Part shown: piece by piece, positions 19,710 to 29,689 of the stretch | How positions within the stretch are numbered: position 1 is the stretch's first letter | How the letters are laid out: each line of letters starts with the position of its first letter | DNA from: Rodentolepis nana | Taxonomy: Eukaryota; Platyhelminthes; Cestoda; Cyclophyllidea; Hymenolepididae | Direction of reading: 5' to 3' | DNA: 32,930 bases | NCBI GenBank assembly: GCA_900617975.1 | Contig: UZAE01012732.1 | Span: forward strand, 1 to 32,930 | Position numbers and translations under genes: made by a program | Notes under the pieces: model-generated | The model's database searches: none | What the model was told of the DNA's origin: nothing | The model's input: only the letters and a program-made list of their open reading frames with translations

Positions 19710-20720
19710 ATGGCTCAAGAAGATGGTGATCGTAATCTTCTTATGATCCTAATTGACCTCACTCCAGTGTGGTGGGGTACATTTGCCCACGAGTTTCTTA
19801 TTCTCCCCACATTTATCGAAAATATTCTCGCTTTCGCTAGTAGCCATTTGGCTCTATCACCCCTTAATGAAGTTGCAATTGTTGGTGTAACCCCCGAGAA
19901 AACTGAGTTTTTATGGCCTTCCCTAAACCCCATTGATAAAATTGAATGTCGGAACGGTCAGTACGAACCATTCTCGATCATTGGTCAAACAGTCCGAAAT
20001 AAAGTCAATCAGATGGTCATGTCTTGTGATTCAACAAGCTGTACCGTCTCATTCGCTAATGCAATTAACAACGCTCTTTGTTTCTTCATTCGCCGATGTC
20101 GAGAAATGCGTCCTACTTTTGCTTATACTCGAGTCGATTCGAATACAGTTGTTGAGGATGATATTCATAATCTACTAAAAGACAATTTCCACGCTCGGAT
20201 TCTTGTCGTTCGAGCCGCTGAGGATGATTCTTCCCAATACCTTTCCCTCATGAATGCTGTATTTACTGCTCAAAAGATGGGAGTTCTAATCGACGCTTGT
20301 ATTATACCTCCTACTCGAATGTCTTATTCCATCGAAGATCATCTTCGTCAGTCATCCACAACCCTTCAAGAGTCTGGGCATTCAAGTCTCTTTCAGCAAG
20401 CTGCTGAACTGACTGGGGGTATTTACCTTCGTATTCCTAGACCTGCAGGACTTCTACAGTATCTTCTTTGTGTTTTCCTCCCTCATGCGGGTCTTAGATC
20501 TCAAATGATCCTTCCAGATTCGAATGGGGGCTCATCTGCAGGAGTGGATTTCCGTTCAGCCTGTTTTTGTCACCGCAAGATGGTCGACTTGGCTTATGTT
20601 TGTTCTGTCTGTTTGTCTGTATTCTGTGAATTCTCCCCTGTTTGCTCGACTTGTCAAACTCCATTTCGCATTCCCACCTCTGTAACTCTTCCTCCAGAGA
20701 AACTCATAAATTTAAAATAA
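19710..20720 (+). CDS. GTF2H3: TFIIH core subunit p34 / Tfb4
   Basis: One uninterrupted exon of 336 residues; human GTF2H3 has 308. TFIIH opens promoters for RNA polymerase II and unwinds damaged DNA in nucleotide-excision repair; p34 is a structural core subunit that binds p44. Residues 8-255 form the von Willebrand A-like domain, with LLMILIDLTPVWWG at the start, ILVVRAAEDDSSQY at 164-177 and LLQYLLCVFLP at 248-258, all as in the human protein. The C-terminal zinc-binding domain keeps its Cys pattern: Cys285, Cys287, Cys298, Cys301, Cys306, Cys312 and Cys315, with VCSVCLSVFCEFSP matching closely. About 20 extra residues at 199-223 account for most of the added length. The ATG at 19710 is the only sensible start, since the vertebrate N-terminus also begins about ten residues before this strand. 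The lack of introns contrasts with 15 exons in the next gene. Confidence 0.97.
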   Translation: MAQEDGDRNLLMILIDLTPVWWGTFAHEFLILPTFIENILAFASSHLALSPLNEVAIVGVTPEKTEFLWPSLNPIDKIECRNGQYEPFSIIGQTVRNKVNQMVMSCDSTSCTVSFANAINNALCFFIRRCREMRPTFAYTRVDSNTVVEDDIHNLLKDNFHARILVVRAAEDDSSQYLSLMNAVFTAQKMGVLIDACIIPPTRMSYSIEDHLRQSSTTLQESGHSSLFQQAAELTGGIYLRIPRPAGLLQYLLCVFLPHAGLRSQMILPDSNGGSSAGVDFRSACFCHRKMVDLAYVCSVCLSVFCEFSPVCSTCQTPFRIPTSVTLPPEKLINLK

Positions 20721-20721
20721 A
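20716..20721 (+). terminator. Poly(A) signal overlapping the GTF2H3 stop codon
   Basis: AATAAA includes the TAA stop (20718-20720). T-rich sequence follows, and the CMTR1 acceptor is about 85 nt downstream, the kind of spacing seen between polyadenylation and trans-splicing sites in operons of other animals. Confidence 0.6.
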
Positions 20722-20804
20722 TATCTCCTATTTTTCAGTTTGCTCTTGGTCTTCTTTAGTATTCAATGGCCATTTTTCTGTCTTAATCTTATGTGTGCTG
20801 TTTT

Positions 20805-20806
20805 AG
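20805..20806 (+). promoter_or_regulatory. Candidate trans-splice acceptor of CMTR1
   Basis: The pyrimidine-rich run TTTTTCTGTCTTAATCTT and then GTGCTGTTTTAG end seven bases before the CMTR1 ATG at 20814. With no upstream exon visible in the 93-nt gap, the acceptor most simply takes a spliced leader. An AUG-ending leader would be out of frame with this ATG. Confidence 0.55.
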
Positions 20807-20813
20807 TGCCAAT

Positions 20814-23800
20814 ATGGACTCAGGTGATATTTCTCAAGCAAAACGTATTAAGGTATTAAAACTTTTCCTTTCTTTATGATAATAAAGGAGATTGAGAATT
20901 TGCCGAATAATTAGATTTTTTCTTCTTTTTCTCCATTATTGTAGATTGATGATACCCAAGTCGGTTCCAAGGGTTGGGACCTGATGGTGAGTAATGCCTT
21001 AATAATTGGATTTGGAGTTATATTTGTTTATTATTATTGCTAGACCCCATATGTGCTGTTGGCATGTTGATGTAAGAATAACTTGCTCAAAGTAAACTAA
21101 TGAGGTATCAAGAAAAGAATCTCAAGAGATATGAAAGTGTGGATAGCAACAGTGTCCAGAGATTGTAGTATTCGTATCGCTTGTTGTTGGGACCTTCAAG
21201 GACTGGAAATTCGAACGTTACTTTTCACTTATTTGAAGGACATCCTCTAATGTGTTATATTTGAAAATGAGTTTGTGAAAATTCGAGTATACCTTAATTC
21301 TCTGTTTTAAAAAATGGCTTTCGGAGCAATCTTTAACTCAAGAGCCCTTCGATTTTGACTGTAACCGAACTGTGTGCTTGCAAATAGTATTGAATTGGGA
21401 AGGCGTCAAGAATCAAACTTAACCAAATATGAAAAAATGTGAGCTTTTCATGAACGCGAAGCTTTTAAATGGCATTATATTAGCATAAAATAAACGTCAA
21501 TTCACCTTTTTTTAAATCTGGAACACCAAGTCTCCCCTTTATTCTATTGTCAATCAACTTTAATTGAAGGAGATAACCAACTAGATGTTGGTGACAAAGA
21601 CGATCGGTATTGTGGAACCTCATTTCAGTTGTTTTTTGGGGTTCGAACTGCACGCTATTTACTCTTTCTACTCATGGTTCTAGAAGTCTACTTTCGTTTT
21701 AAGTTATTTGTCAATGATGTCCGGTGTTTATTGGCCGACTAATTGCGGGATGATAATTGCTTACGCGATTTGGGTATAACGGTACTAAAAAATTTTACTA
21801 AAGGGGAATATTAAATACTAATATTTTGATTGAATAGACCTGTCAGGCTTTTATTATGATCTAAATAAATTAAATTGGGTAGTTTTGCAGGTTCATGTTC
21901 TTATTCACTCATTATAGTTGGTTAGTTTTCACTTATGAGTATTTTACACAATTGCTTATTATTTTTAAGTCGCAATCTCCGTTATGCTCAGTGATATTGC
22001 AAGCGTAATTTGTTAATTTTTTCAACATAACCTCAATAATATATATATATTGGGTACGAGATCTTTGAAACTTTCACGTTCAACCACAATTACTTCTCAT
22101 TAACAGCGAAAATTAGGTTGGACCGACGGCAAAGGTCTGGGTGCTCAAGGCCAGGGTCGTCTCGAACCCATCTCGACCAAGGTGCCAAAGAATCGCCAAG
22201 GTTTGGGTGCGGATGCAGTCGCAGGATTTCGCGCTCTGGACATAGGGGAGTTGCCAAATGGTCCGAATGCTTGGTCCGACGACAAGACTGATCTGCCTCC
22301 CGCCTCAGCGAATGATGACCTGTGCTATCGATTCTCCCGTTGGTTCCCTCCTAGATCGAACTTTGAGATTCCAGATCTACCTGAGAGGTGTTTGGAGGCC
22401 CTGAAATCGGCAATTTTGCCGTTGCATTCAGAGTCTGCTCGTGGACCTCCGGTTGATTCGATGGAGAGTCAGTCTCGATATTGTTCGGAGCCTCTACTTT
22501 TTGAGATGCTATTTTATAAGGTAAGTCCTTTGTGGGGTGACCACTTGAAAGGCCATTAAAGTATATTTTTCGGGGGAAATCTTGAGCTTTGTTTTGTTCT
22601 GTTGTTCTCCTTTTTCTTTGTGTTGATTTGCTTGGGAGTTGAACAGTATTTATATTCTCTCATTTCTCCGTCAAAATTGTTTACATCTGAACATTTTCGC
22701 TTCATTTCTTATATATTAGGTTCAATTTGACGGGTTATTTGCTTCTTTGTTAAAAAACTCCTGTCCATTTTATCGCTGAATTTATAGTCATTTTGGAAGT
22801 GTGTTGAAGCAGTGCTCACATATATTGAATCGAAATAGTATTTTCTCAATAGATTATTTGATATAAGTGAGATTTTATTTGTCTGACTTCAGTATCTGCC
22901 ATAAAGACGAAGAATTATACATCACTAATAGCCACTGAATGAAATCTGATGTAAAAACGGAATTGAAAGTCAATTTTTTAATTTCACAGGTCAAATTCTA
23001 AGCTTCTTGTGGGGAACATTTCTCCTGCTAATTAGCGAGCATGTGGCTCCTGCTTTTCTTATTAATTAGTCTTAGCGAAACGGTTGTGTTTGCTTCTAAT
23101 ATTTTTTCTCTTTCCTTGATATTTCAGATGATTTTAAATCAATCCCAGAAAGTCCTCGTTTTGTGAAACTTGATCACAGGATCTTTCTGACTAATCGGGT
23201 CTCTGGGATAGAGGCAGTCCTTTGGAAAAAGTCATGTTGGCTATGCGAATTATGAAAAGAAAAGTTTGCCATCCAATCACCTTCTTAATTTTTTTCTAAA
23301 TTTAATTATTCCAGATGCAAGACAGCTCGGCTATATAAAGGGACAAAAATTTCCAGGCGCGTAATCGTCAAATTTAAATGAAAATCATAACTGAATGCCA
23401 AAATATTAAAAGAGTGCCTTTAAAGCCGCACACACCGCAGGTGAAAGCTATGCGTCCTGCTCTCACATTCGTATGCTTTGTAGGATTTTTAAATAAATTG
23501 ACTTATTCCTCATTATGGCACTATTTAGTGAAAGAGGGTAATAGACGGTTGGTTCCATAATGACTTAAATACTATTTTCTTTACTCTGAATGGGAGATAT
23601 TAACACTTTAAAATGGATCTCGAAAAATGTACCACAATATTGTTTTCCTATTCATAACTAACTGGCTGTCAGTGAATTGGGAATCCTTTCTCATCCGCTC
23701 TTCTAGCTCGTCAATGCACCAGTTCCATTTTTTGATACCGTTTTTCTCTTCATTTTAGAACTCCCTCGATAAGCGCTCTCGTGAAGCCATTATGAGTGCT

Positions 23801-26800
23801 CGTTTGCGGTCGAATCCGTATGAAGATATTCGCAGTGGGATATTCATGAATAGGTAATGAATTTTAATCCAAACACTCTATTTTTCGAGAGATAGGATTT
23901 ATTGAAGGGGGTTGGGGGGGGGGGGGCCTGAAATTAACTGATTTCAGCTATTAGTGGCAAATAACGCCTCTTTTCTTTAAGACCTTGCAATCAAGTGTTA
24001 TCTTATCAAGCTTGTCTTAAATCCCTTTTAGAGAAGCGTTTCTTAGAGTTCATCCTGAAGGCTCTCCGATAGGCAACTTCTCTTTACCATCTTTCTTCTA
24101 GTAAAATTAGCCATATAGTTCTCTGAATTTGGCTCTTTAAATAACAAACCCATGCTATTGACTGCAAGCGTTAATGATTATCGCTACACCATTGTCGCAT
24201 ACACTAATTGTACAAATAAATTAAGTATTTATTGTATAATCTCGGTTTGTGTTCTCGTTTTCTTTTTAGAGCTGCAATGAAAATGGCTAATATGGACGTC
24301 TTATTCAGTGGAATATTCTCTGCGAATCCTCCTCACGGCGTGAGTATTTATATTACCGCCTTGACATGCCGTTTTGTAATTATTTCTCACCTCCTTGTCC
24401 CCCTTTTTAGGAGATTCTCCATTTTGCAGACATCTGCGCCGGTCCAGGGGGTTTCTCTGAGTACTTAACATGGCGTCGTGGTTGTCCCTTGAGTTCCAAA
24501 TTGCCTCATTTTCAACCTATTCGAGGCTATGGCATGACACTCAGGGGAGATTGTGACTTCAAGCTAAGGAAATTTGTTGCTGGCCCAGTCGAGAATTTTC
24601 GACCTTACTACGGCGCCGCAGACGATGGTGATATTACAAAGTGGTGCAATTTGGCTTCATTTGCGAAGACTATCGTTTCTGCGACCGATGGGAAGGGAGT
24701 TCATCTAGTAATGGCTGATGGCGTAAGTAACAAGTCGATCTATTTCTCTCGTTTGTGAATGCCGTTAGTTGTCACTGAGAAGATAGTGCAATCTATTTAC
24801 CGGCGGCTGACTTCTGACTTCAAAATACCATCACCCCACTGTATGTCGTATTACACAACTTCCACAGTTCTCATCTCACCTTTTCTCTACCGTTGTGTCT
24901 GTCTTTCTCTCCTCTACACTTTGATTTTCCTCCCTCTGCGAAGCCCGAAGTCAGCTAAATGGCTAATGATAAATATTCCAAACGCTTGCCATTTGAAATA
25001 ATAGTCATGTTTGAATCAAGAGATTTGATCGAAGGTACTCTTTAGATAGGGAGTATGATTTTCAAATCAGAAGAGTTAGGTCATCAAATTAATTATTTGT
25101 CCTTTATTTTTCGGAATGTTTCGTTCAGTTGAAGCTCATCTTTAGGGACATCCCATTTTATAGGTATTGATTTTAATGACAACTTTTTTAAATGTTACCT
25201 ACATTTCCGTGAACTCGCATCCCACATTCGTCTGGTAGTGGAAAATAGTATTTTCCTCGTAATTTACCACGCTTTTAATATTTGTTTATGACATCACTCC
25301 CATCTTTAGAGTTTTAGGATTATTTGTTAACGTAACGTTCGATTTTCATTTCATCTATTAATCGATTTTTTAAATACCTTTTACCTTCCAACTGCCAAGT
25401 TGCCAGCTGCATGACACTAGCTAACATGGTATTAACTTAACAAAGCTTAATTGTTCTTATCCACTTTCTTTAATCACTACAATTATTTAAATGAATACTG
25501 GACGATTTGCGATTCACTGTCGCATCGATGACAACTAACTCTGCCTTCACTGAGTTGTTAAAATCAGAAAAAAATGATATCGAGTTTCGAGTATTTATAC
25601 CAAAGAAAGGCATACACTTACCTATTCTTGGTCTCTGTTGATCTTAATGATCCTCTTATTTTCTCAAGGGTTTCGATGTGTCAGATGGCTACAATCTGCA
25701 GGAAGTGTTGTCGAAGCACATCTACCTTTGCCAATGCCTCTGTGCCCTTACTATTCTGCGTCCAGGTAAATCACTTTCCAGAAGTTGTCTAACGTGTGCA
25801 TTTTCAGGTGGTCGCTTCATCACAAAGTTATTCGACACCTTCACCGATTTCACTGTCGATTTACTTTGGCTTATGTCTCATGTTTTTAAAAAGATTTACA
25901 TAGTCAAACCTATCACCAGTAGACCGGCGAATTCCGAGCGGTAAGTGTCTAGTTTTGAAGCCGATTACCACTCCTTGTCTGCCGTAGATATCTTGTCTGC
26001 GATGGTTTGATTTCTCCCAACGATTGCATGGCTGGCTGTCCATCGCCTCCGGAATCTTCTAATAAATCTAAGAAGCAAGAGCCTGCTGAAACATTTGCTC
26101 GTCGACAGTTTAAGCAAAAGAAAATTCGGAAACCCATGGTAATGCCTTCTCAATCCTCCAGCGATAATCATGAGGATGAATTCCACGTAGACACAACTTC
26201 GGCAGTTGGAATTCTGATCGCACATTTTCTGGCAGCTGGAGAGGAGCTCCATAAATTGGCTGGAAACGATTCCTTGGACCTCCTTCGATTAGCTAAAGAT
26301 GACGTTCTACATAGAAAAGACTTCGATATTCCGGAAAACTTCCCTGAGTACATTACGAAGGTTAATGAGCTGTGAGTGGTTTCGGACTTGTGTTTCAACT
26401 ACTGATTTACTTTTAAGTAGTATGTTGTATTTCATTGTGCTTTCCCATTGCTTTAGATTGATAAAACGCCAGAGTTTGTACCTCTCAAAGATGATTGTTT
26501 TCACCGACGACGCAACCAAAAGCGATGATTCACAGAGTGAAATTGCAAAAGCTTGCCTAGAGAAGTGGCAGGTAATAATAACTTTCGATCATACCCTGTT
26601 TCACAAAAGACGGATTTAGATTTTATCTGAAATTCGAATTGCCCATGAGCTTGCAGATTCATTTCTGGTGCCTACAATCTTGAGTTTTGTTTGCTGGATC
26701 TTGATGCTATTTAACGTTATTCACTTTGAGTTTTGCCTATATTTTTATGCTTTTCCCTGAGATGTGTTTAGAAGCTGATGGGAGATGAAACTAACTTTTT

Positions 26801-28748
26801 GTTGTCTTAGCAGACCCTAAAATAATTAATTTTCTCCATAGCATTTCTGTGTTTGTGCTAGGGATTGTAGTTTCTTTAAAGATAGGTCACTTGTTAACCT
26901 TGTACTTTGTTTTGATCAGATATATTAGTTGACAGTTAGGTGTAATTCCCAATCGTGTGAGAAATAGGCTGGCAACCTCGTTGGACCAGTATCAAAATCA
27001 GGGCGGTACACAAAGCGGGCCAATAAGGAAGTCGAACTGGAAGCACTTGACTTGATTAGGTGGCTTTGTGGTCATGCGGTTGCTATCTTTTACATGCTGC
27101 GTTTTATGTTTCTTGGTTCTTCATCCTTTAGAATGTGGACATTTTCGTATTTTCTTGCTTTGTCCATACGCGCCATGCCTTAGCATAGGATGTATTTGGA
27201 CAATGCGTTCTACATTGCACTCCCCGAGGAATGAGACAGTATTCTCACAGTGCACACCATTTTGACTTCTCTAATACCGTTACAATTAAGAGCTGTGGCT
27301 ATGGGCAATTTTAATCGTTTCTTATTATTTATCGATTTTAGGTCCCTAACATTAAACGAGGAATTCATTCCTGGCCTCTGTGGCCAGAGAACATCTCTCC
27401 TGCTCTACGTGAAATTATCCCTGTATGCACTAATTTGCTACTTATAATCATATCAGTAAATCGTACATTTACAAGTTGCTTTTTTGTGATTTCTCTTATC
27501 AGGATCCTTCGAATTTCACAAAAGGATCTCTTCCCAAGCATTTGCAGCGTTCGAAGATAATAGAGGCTCTTAAAATGGCAGATCTTGAGCGTCTACAGTT
27601 CAAGGCCGCCTCATTTTACGCTTTTGTTATTTCTGGCCTCCATAGTGTAACCATGGAGCAAACCAGTGATCCAATGATCCTACTTTCTCAGGGAAATGAT
27701 CGAATTTTTACGTGGGAAGAAGGGAGATTCCTTCGACTTGAATCAAAGATTCAACTTCCTGCTGGTTGCTTACTTTGGGCCATCAATGTTAATATTTACT
27801 CCAATGTGGGTTGAAAATTTTCTACTCCGACTTATTTCTTAATTAGGCATGGTTATTAAATACCTTTTGGTTGTTTTTTCTTGACAGAAAGGACGTCGGT
27901 ATCGCGCTTTAATGGTTCTAGATGCTGCATTTATATACGGAATAGATATTCAACATCTCTCCCTTGCCGAGAGAGTGGCACATATCAAAGTGCTGTGTGA
28001 TACCTTGGATTTCCCCGAGACAGAGGGCACCAAAGTTATTTATCCACCGTCCGGACCCCTGATCACCATGCCGGAGTTTATTAATGGGTAACAAGATTGA
28101 AATCACTTGGTTCTCCTTTCAGCCTCCTTTTACTCAAACCGGTTTTCTCTGTGTGTAGTTTAAAGGAACTTCCATGCAAGGATTATCCAAATGGTCACGT
28201 TATGTTTCAAGCTACTAAATCCGGAATGACTTGTGCTCCGAAAGGTCTTCTTCTCGTTCGACCATTTTCCGGTGAGTGAAGTGACTCGTTGTGTATATTT
28301 TATGACTTCGTGAGTAATATGGCATATCTATTGAATCAGAGATCAAAAAAATCGGTGCTCATTCTGTAGTACAGACGCCCAACCTCAATTGTTAATTTTT
28401 CTAAAAAAAAGGGGGGTGGGGGGTGGGATAATGGCAATTTCTCACCTGAACTGTGCCAGACTATCTTTTTTCACCAATCGATTTTTTTTCTTTTTTTTCT
28501 CTTCAGCCCCCTGGACTATGGGAGTGAGTCGTAGCACTGGTAAAGTCTATTATTCGAATGCGGACCATCAGACATCGACCTACGAAGTTCCATCCGATAT
28601 TTGTTTGCCGTTCAGGTATGGCTATGATTTATTTGGCTATTATTTAATTGAGCAGAGTAAGTTAAATTGTCGTGTGTGTGTTGGTGGAGTGTGGATAAGG
28701 ACACAGTTAGAGTTGAAACCTAAGTGTCAGGTCTCTCCATTGGCCTAA
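20814..28748 (+). CDS. CMTR1: Cap-specific mRNA 2'-O-methyltransferase 1
   Basis: CMTR1 methylates the 2'-O of the first transcribed nucleotide (cap 1) using SAM, in the nucleus. Exons: 20814-20852, 20945-20986, 22107-22520, 23759-23853, 24270-24339, 24411-24722, 25669-25765, 25808-25940, 25988-26371, 26457-26571, 27342-27422, 27503-27805, 27888-28087, 28159-28271, 28507-28748; 879 residues (human 835). All introns are GT-AG with matching phases. Domains: G-patch at about 19-65 (GWTDGKGLGAQGQGR); Rossmann methyltransferase at about 180-480 with SAM loop DICAGPGGFSEY and catalytic Lys201, Asp323 and Lys363, spaced as Lys239, Asp364 and Lys404 in human; a guanylyltransferase-like region at about 580-790; a WW-type motif at about 800-830 (PWTMGVSRSTGKVYY). 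The last exon is uncertain: GTATGG at 28616 or GTAAGT at 28657 could be donors to an unseen exon. Intron 6 holds repeat A9. Confidence 0.93.
24788..25000 (+). repeat. SINE-like family A, copy A9 (intronic, second subfamily)
   Basis: Lies in CMTR1 intron 6 in the sense direction. It starts at the AATCTATTTACCGGCGGCTG block and lacks the 5' third of the family. A deletion removes the poly-C region, joining CTCCTCTACA to CTTTGATTTTCC. It shares the A3 variants (ATTACACA, GTCAGCTAAA, CATTTGAAATA). The tail is reduced to AATAAT. No target duplication was seen. Confidence 0.85.
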
Positions 28749-29066
28749 CCACATGATTGCACCCCTACATTTCTGGGTTGCAGTTCCAATCTTTGGCTAG
28801 TGAATTATTTGGCAGCCTATTCAAGTTGAGAAGTTGGTCACGCCTTCTTTATACTAACTAGTATACTTATAATTGTTCATTAATATTATTAATGGGGATA
28901 AATAATTGTTCGAAGTCTCTAATTGAGACATTATCATTCTAGGCGCATTTTAATAGTAATTAGTGTAGTGGTCAGAACTACACCTCCTAATTTCAACTTG
29001 TAAAGTCATGGAACTCGCTTTCCCATTTGGAGCGGACGGAGTAATTAGATAGGAAAACATCTCTTT

Positions 29067-29087
29067 GGGGGTGGGGGTGGGGGTGGG
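29067..29087 (+). other. G-quadruplex-forming tract
   Basis: Four runs of three to five G separated by single T residues, the classic sequence for a very stable parallel G-quadruplex with one-base loops. It lies about 320 nt past the CMTR1 stop, on the sense strand, so it could form in the 3' UTR RNA or in the DNA behind the polymerase. Confidence 0.7.
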
Positions 29088-29679
29088 TCTCTTGTCGCTC
29101 AAGTTAACATTAATGGGCAGGGGGAGGGGTATTACAGCAAGGACATACCATGAAGTTGATCAAAAATAGAGCACACACGGGAACGAGATTGCACTAAATG
29201 AAGACTTCTGCCAGTCGTCCAGACGGTCCGTGTTGGACAGAGAGGTAATCACGGGATCTACGCACGCCACCTTGGATAATTTTGGTCAATAAAAGATGTG
29301 ATACAATGTTTTTCTTGAGATCGGCTTCAGAGTGCCTTTACCTGGGTCAAAATTGTTCGAACTCTTCTCTTGTGATGGCATTAGGATGTTAATAGATCCA
29401 TTTTTCCAAAAAAACGATTTGCAGGATATGACATTTCGGGACACCGAAAATAGTAACCAATTGTTTTTGCAAATAAGGGGGTTACAATACCCCCATCTCG
29501 ATTTTTTAAAGATAAAGGTATTTTTAATATTTTAGCAAGACAAAGTTTTACCTAGTTCCTTGGACCCCTGAGCATGACGGCGATTTGGACGTGAAACAAT
29601 TTCTAATGTGGCTAAGAATGCTTCCACAGTAGAATTTGTGTAATTCCGATATTTTTTGTAAAATTTAACATAATTTCTA

Positions 29680-29689
29680 AATAAATAAA
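29680..29689 (+). terminator. Candidate poly(A) signals (overlapping AATAAA pair)
   Basis: Two overlapping AATAAA hexamers followed by TGGTTTTGTT. They are the first canonical signals noticed past the CMTR1 stop, about 930 nt downstream. A late CMTR1 exon in between cannot be excluded. Confidence 0.4.

Noticed and set aside
21636..21656. GGTTCGAACT, a tRNA B-box match in CMTR1 intron 2
   Set aside because: No A box, acceptor stem or cloverleaf can be formed with the upstream sequence.
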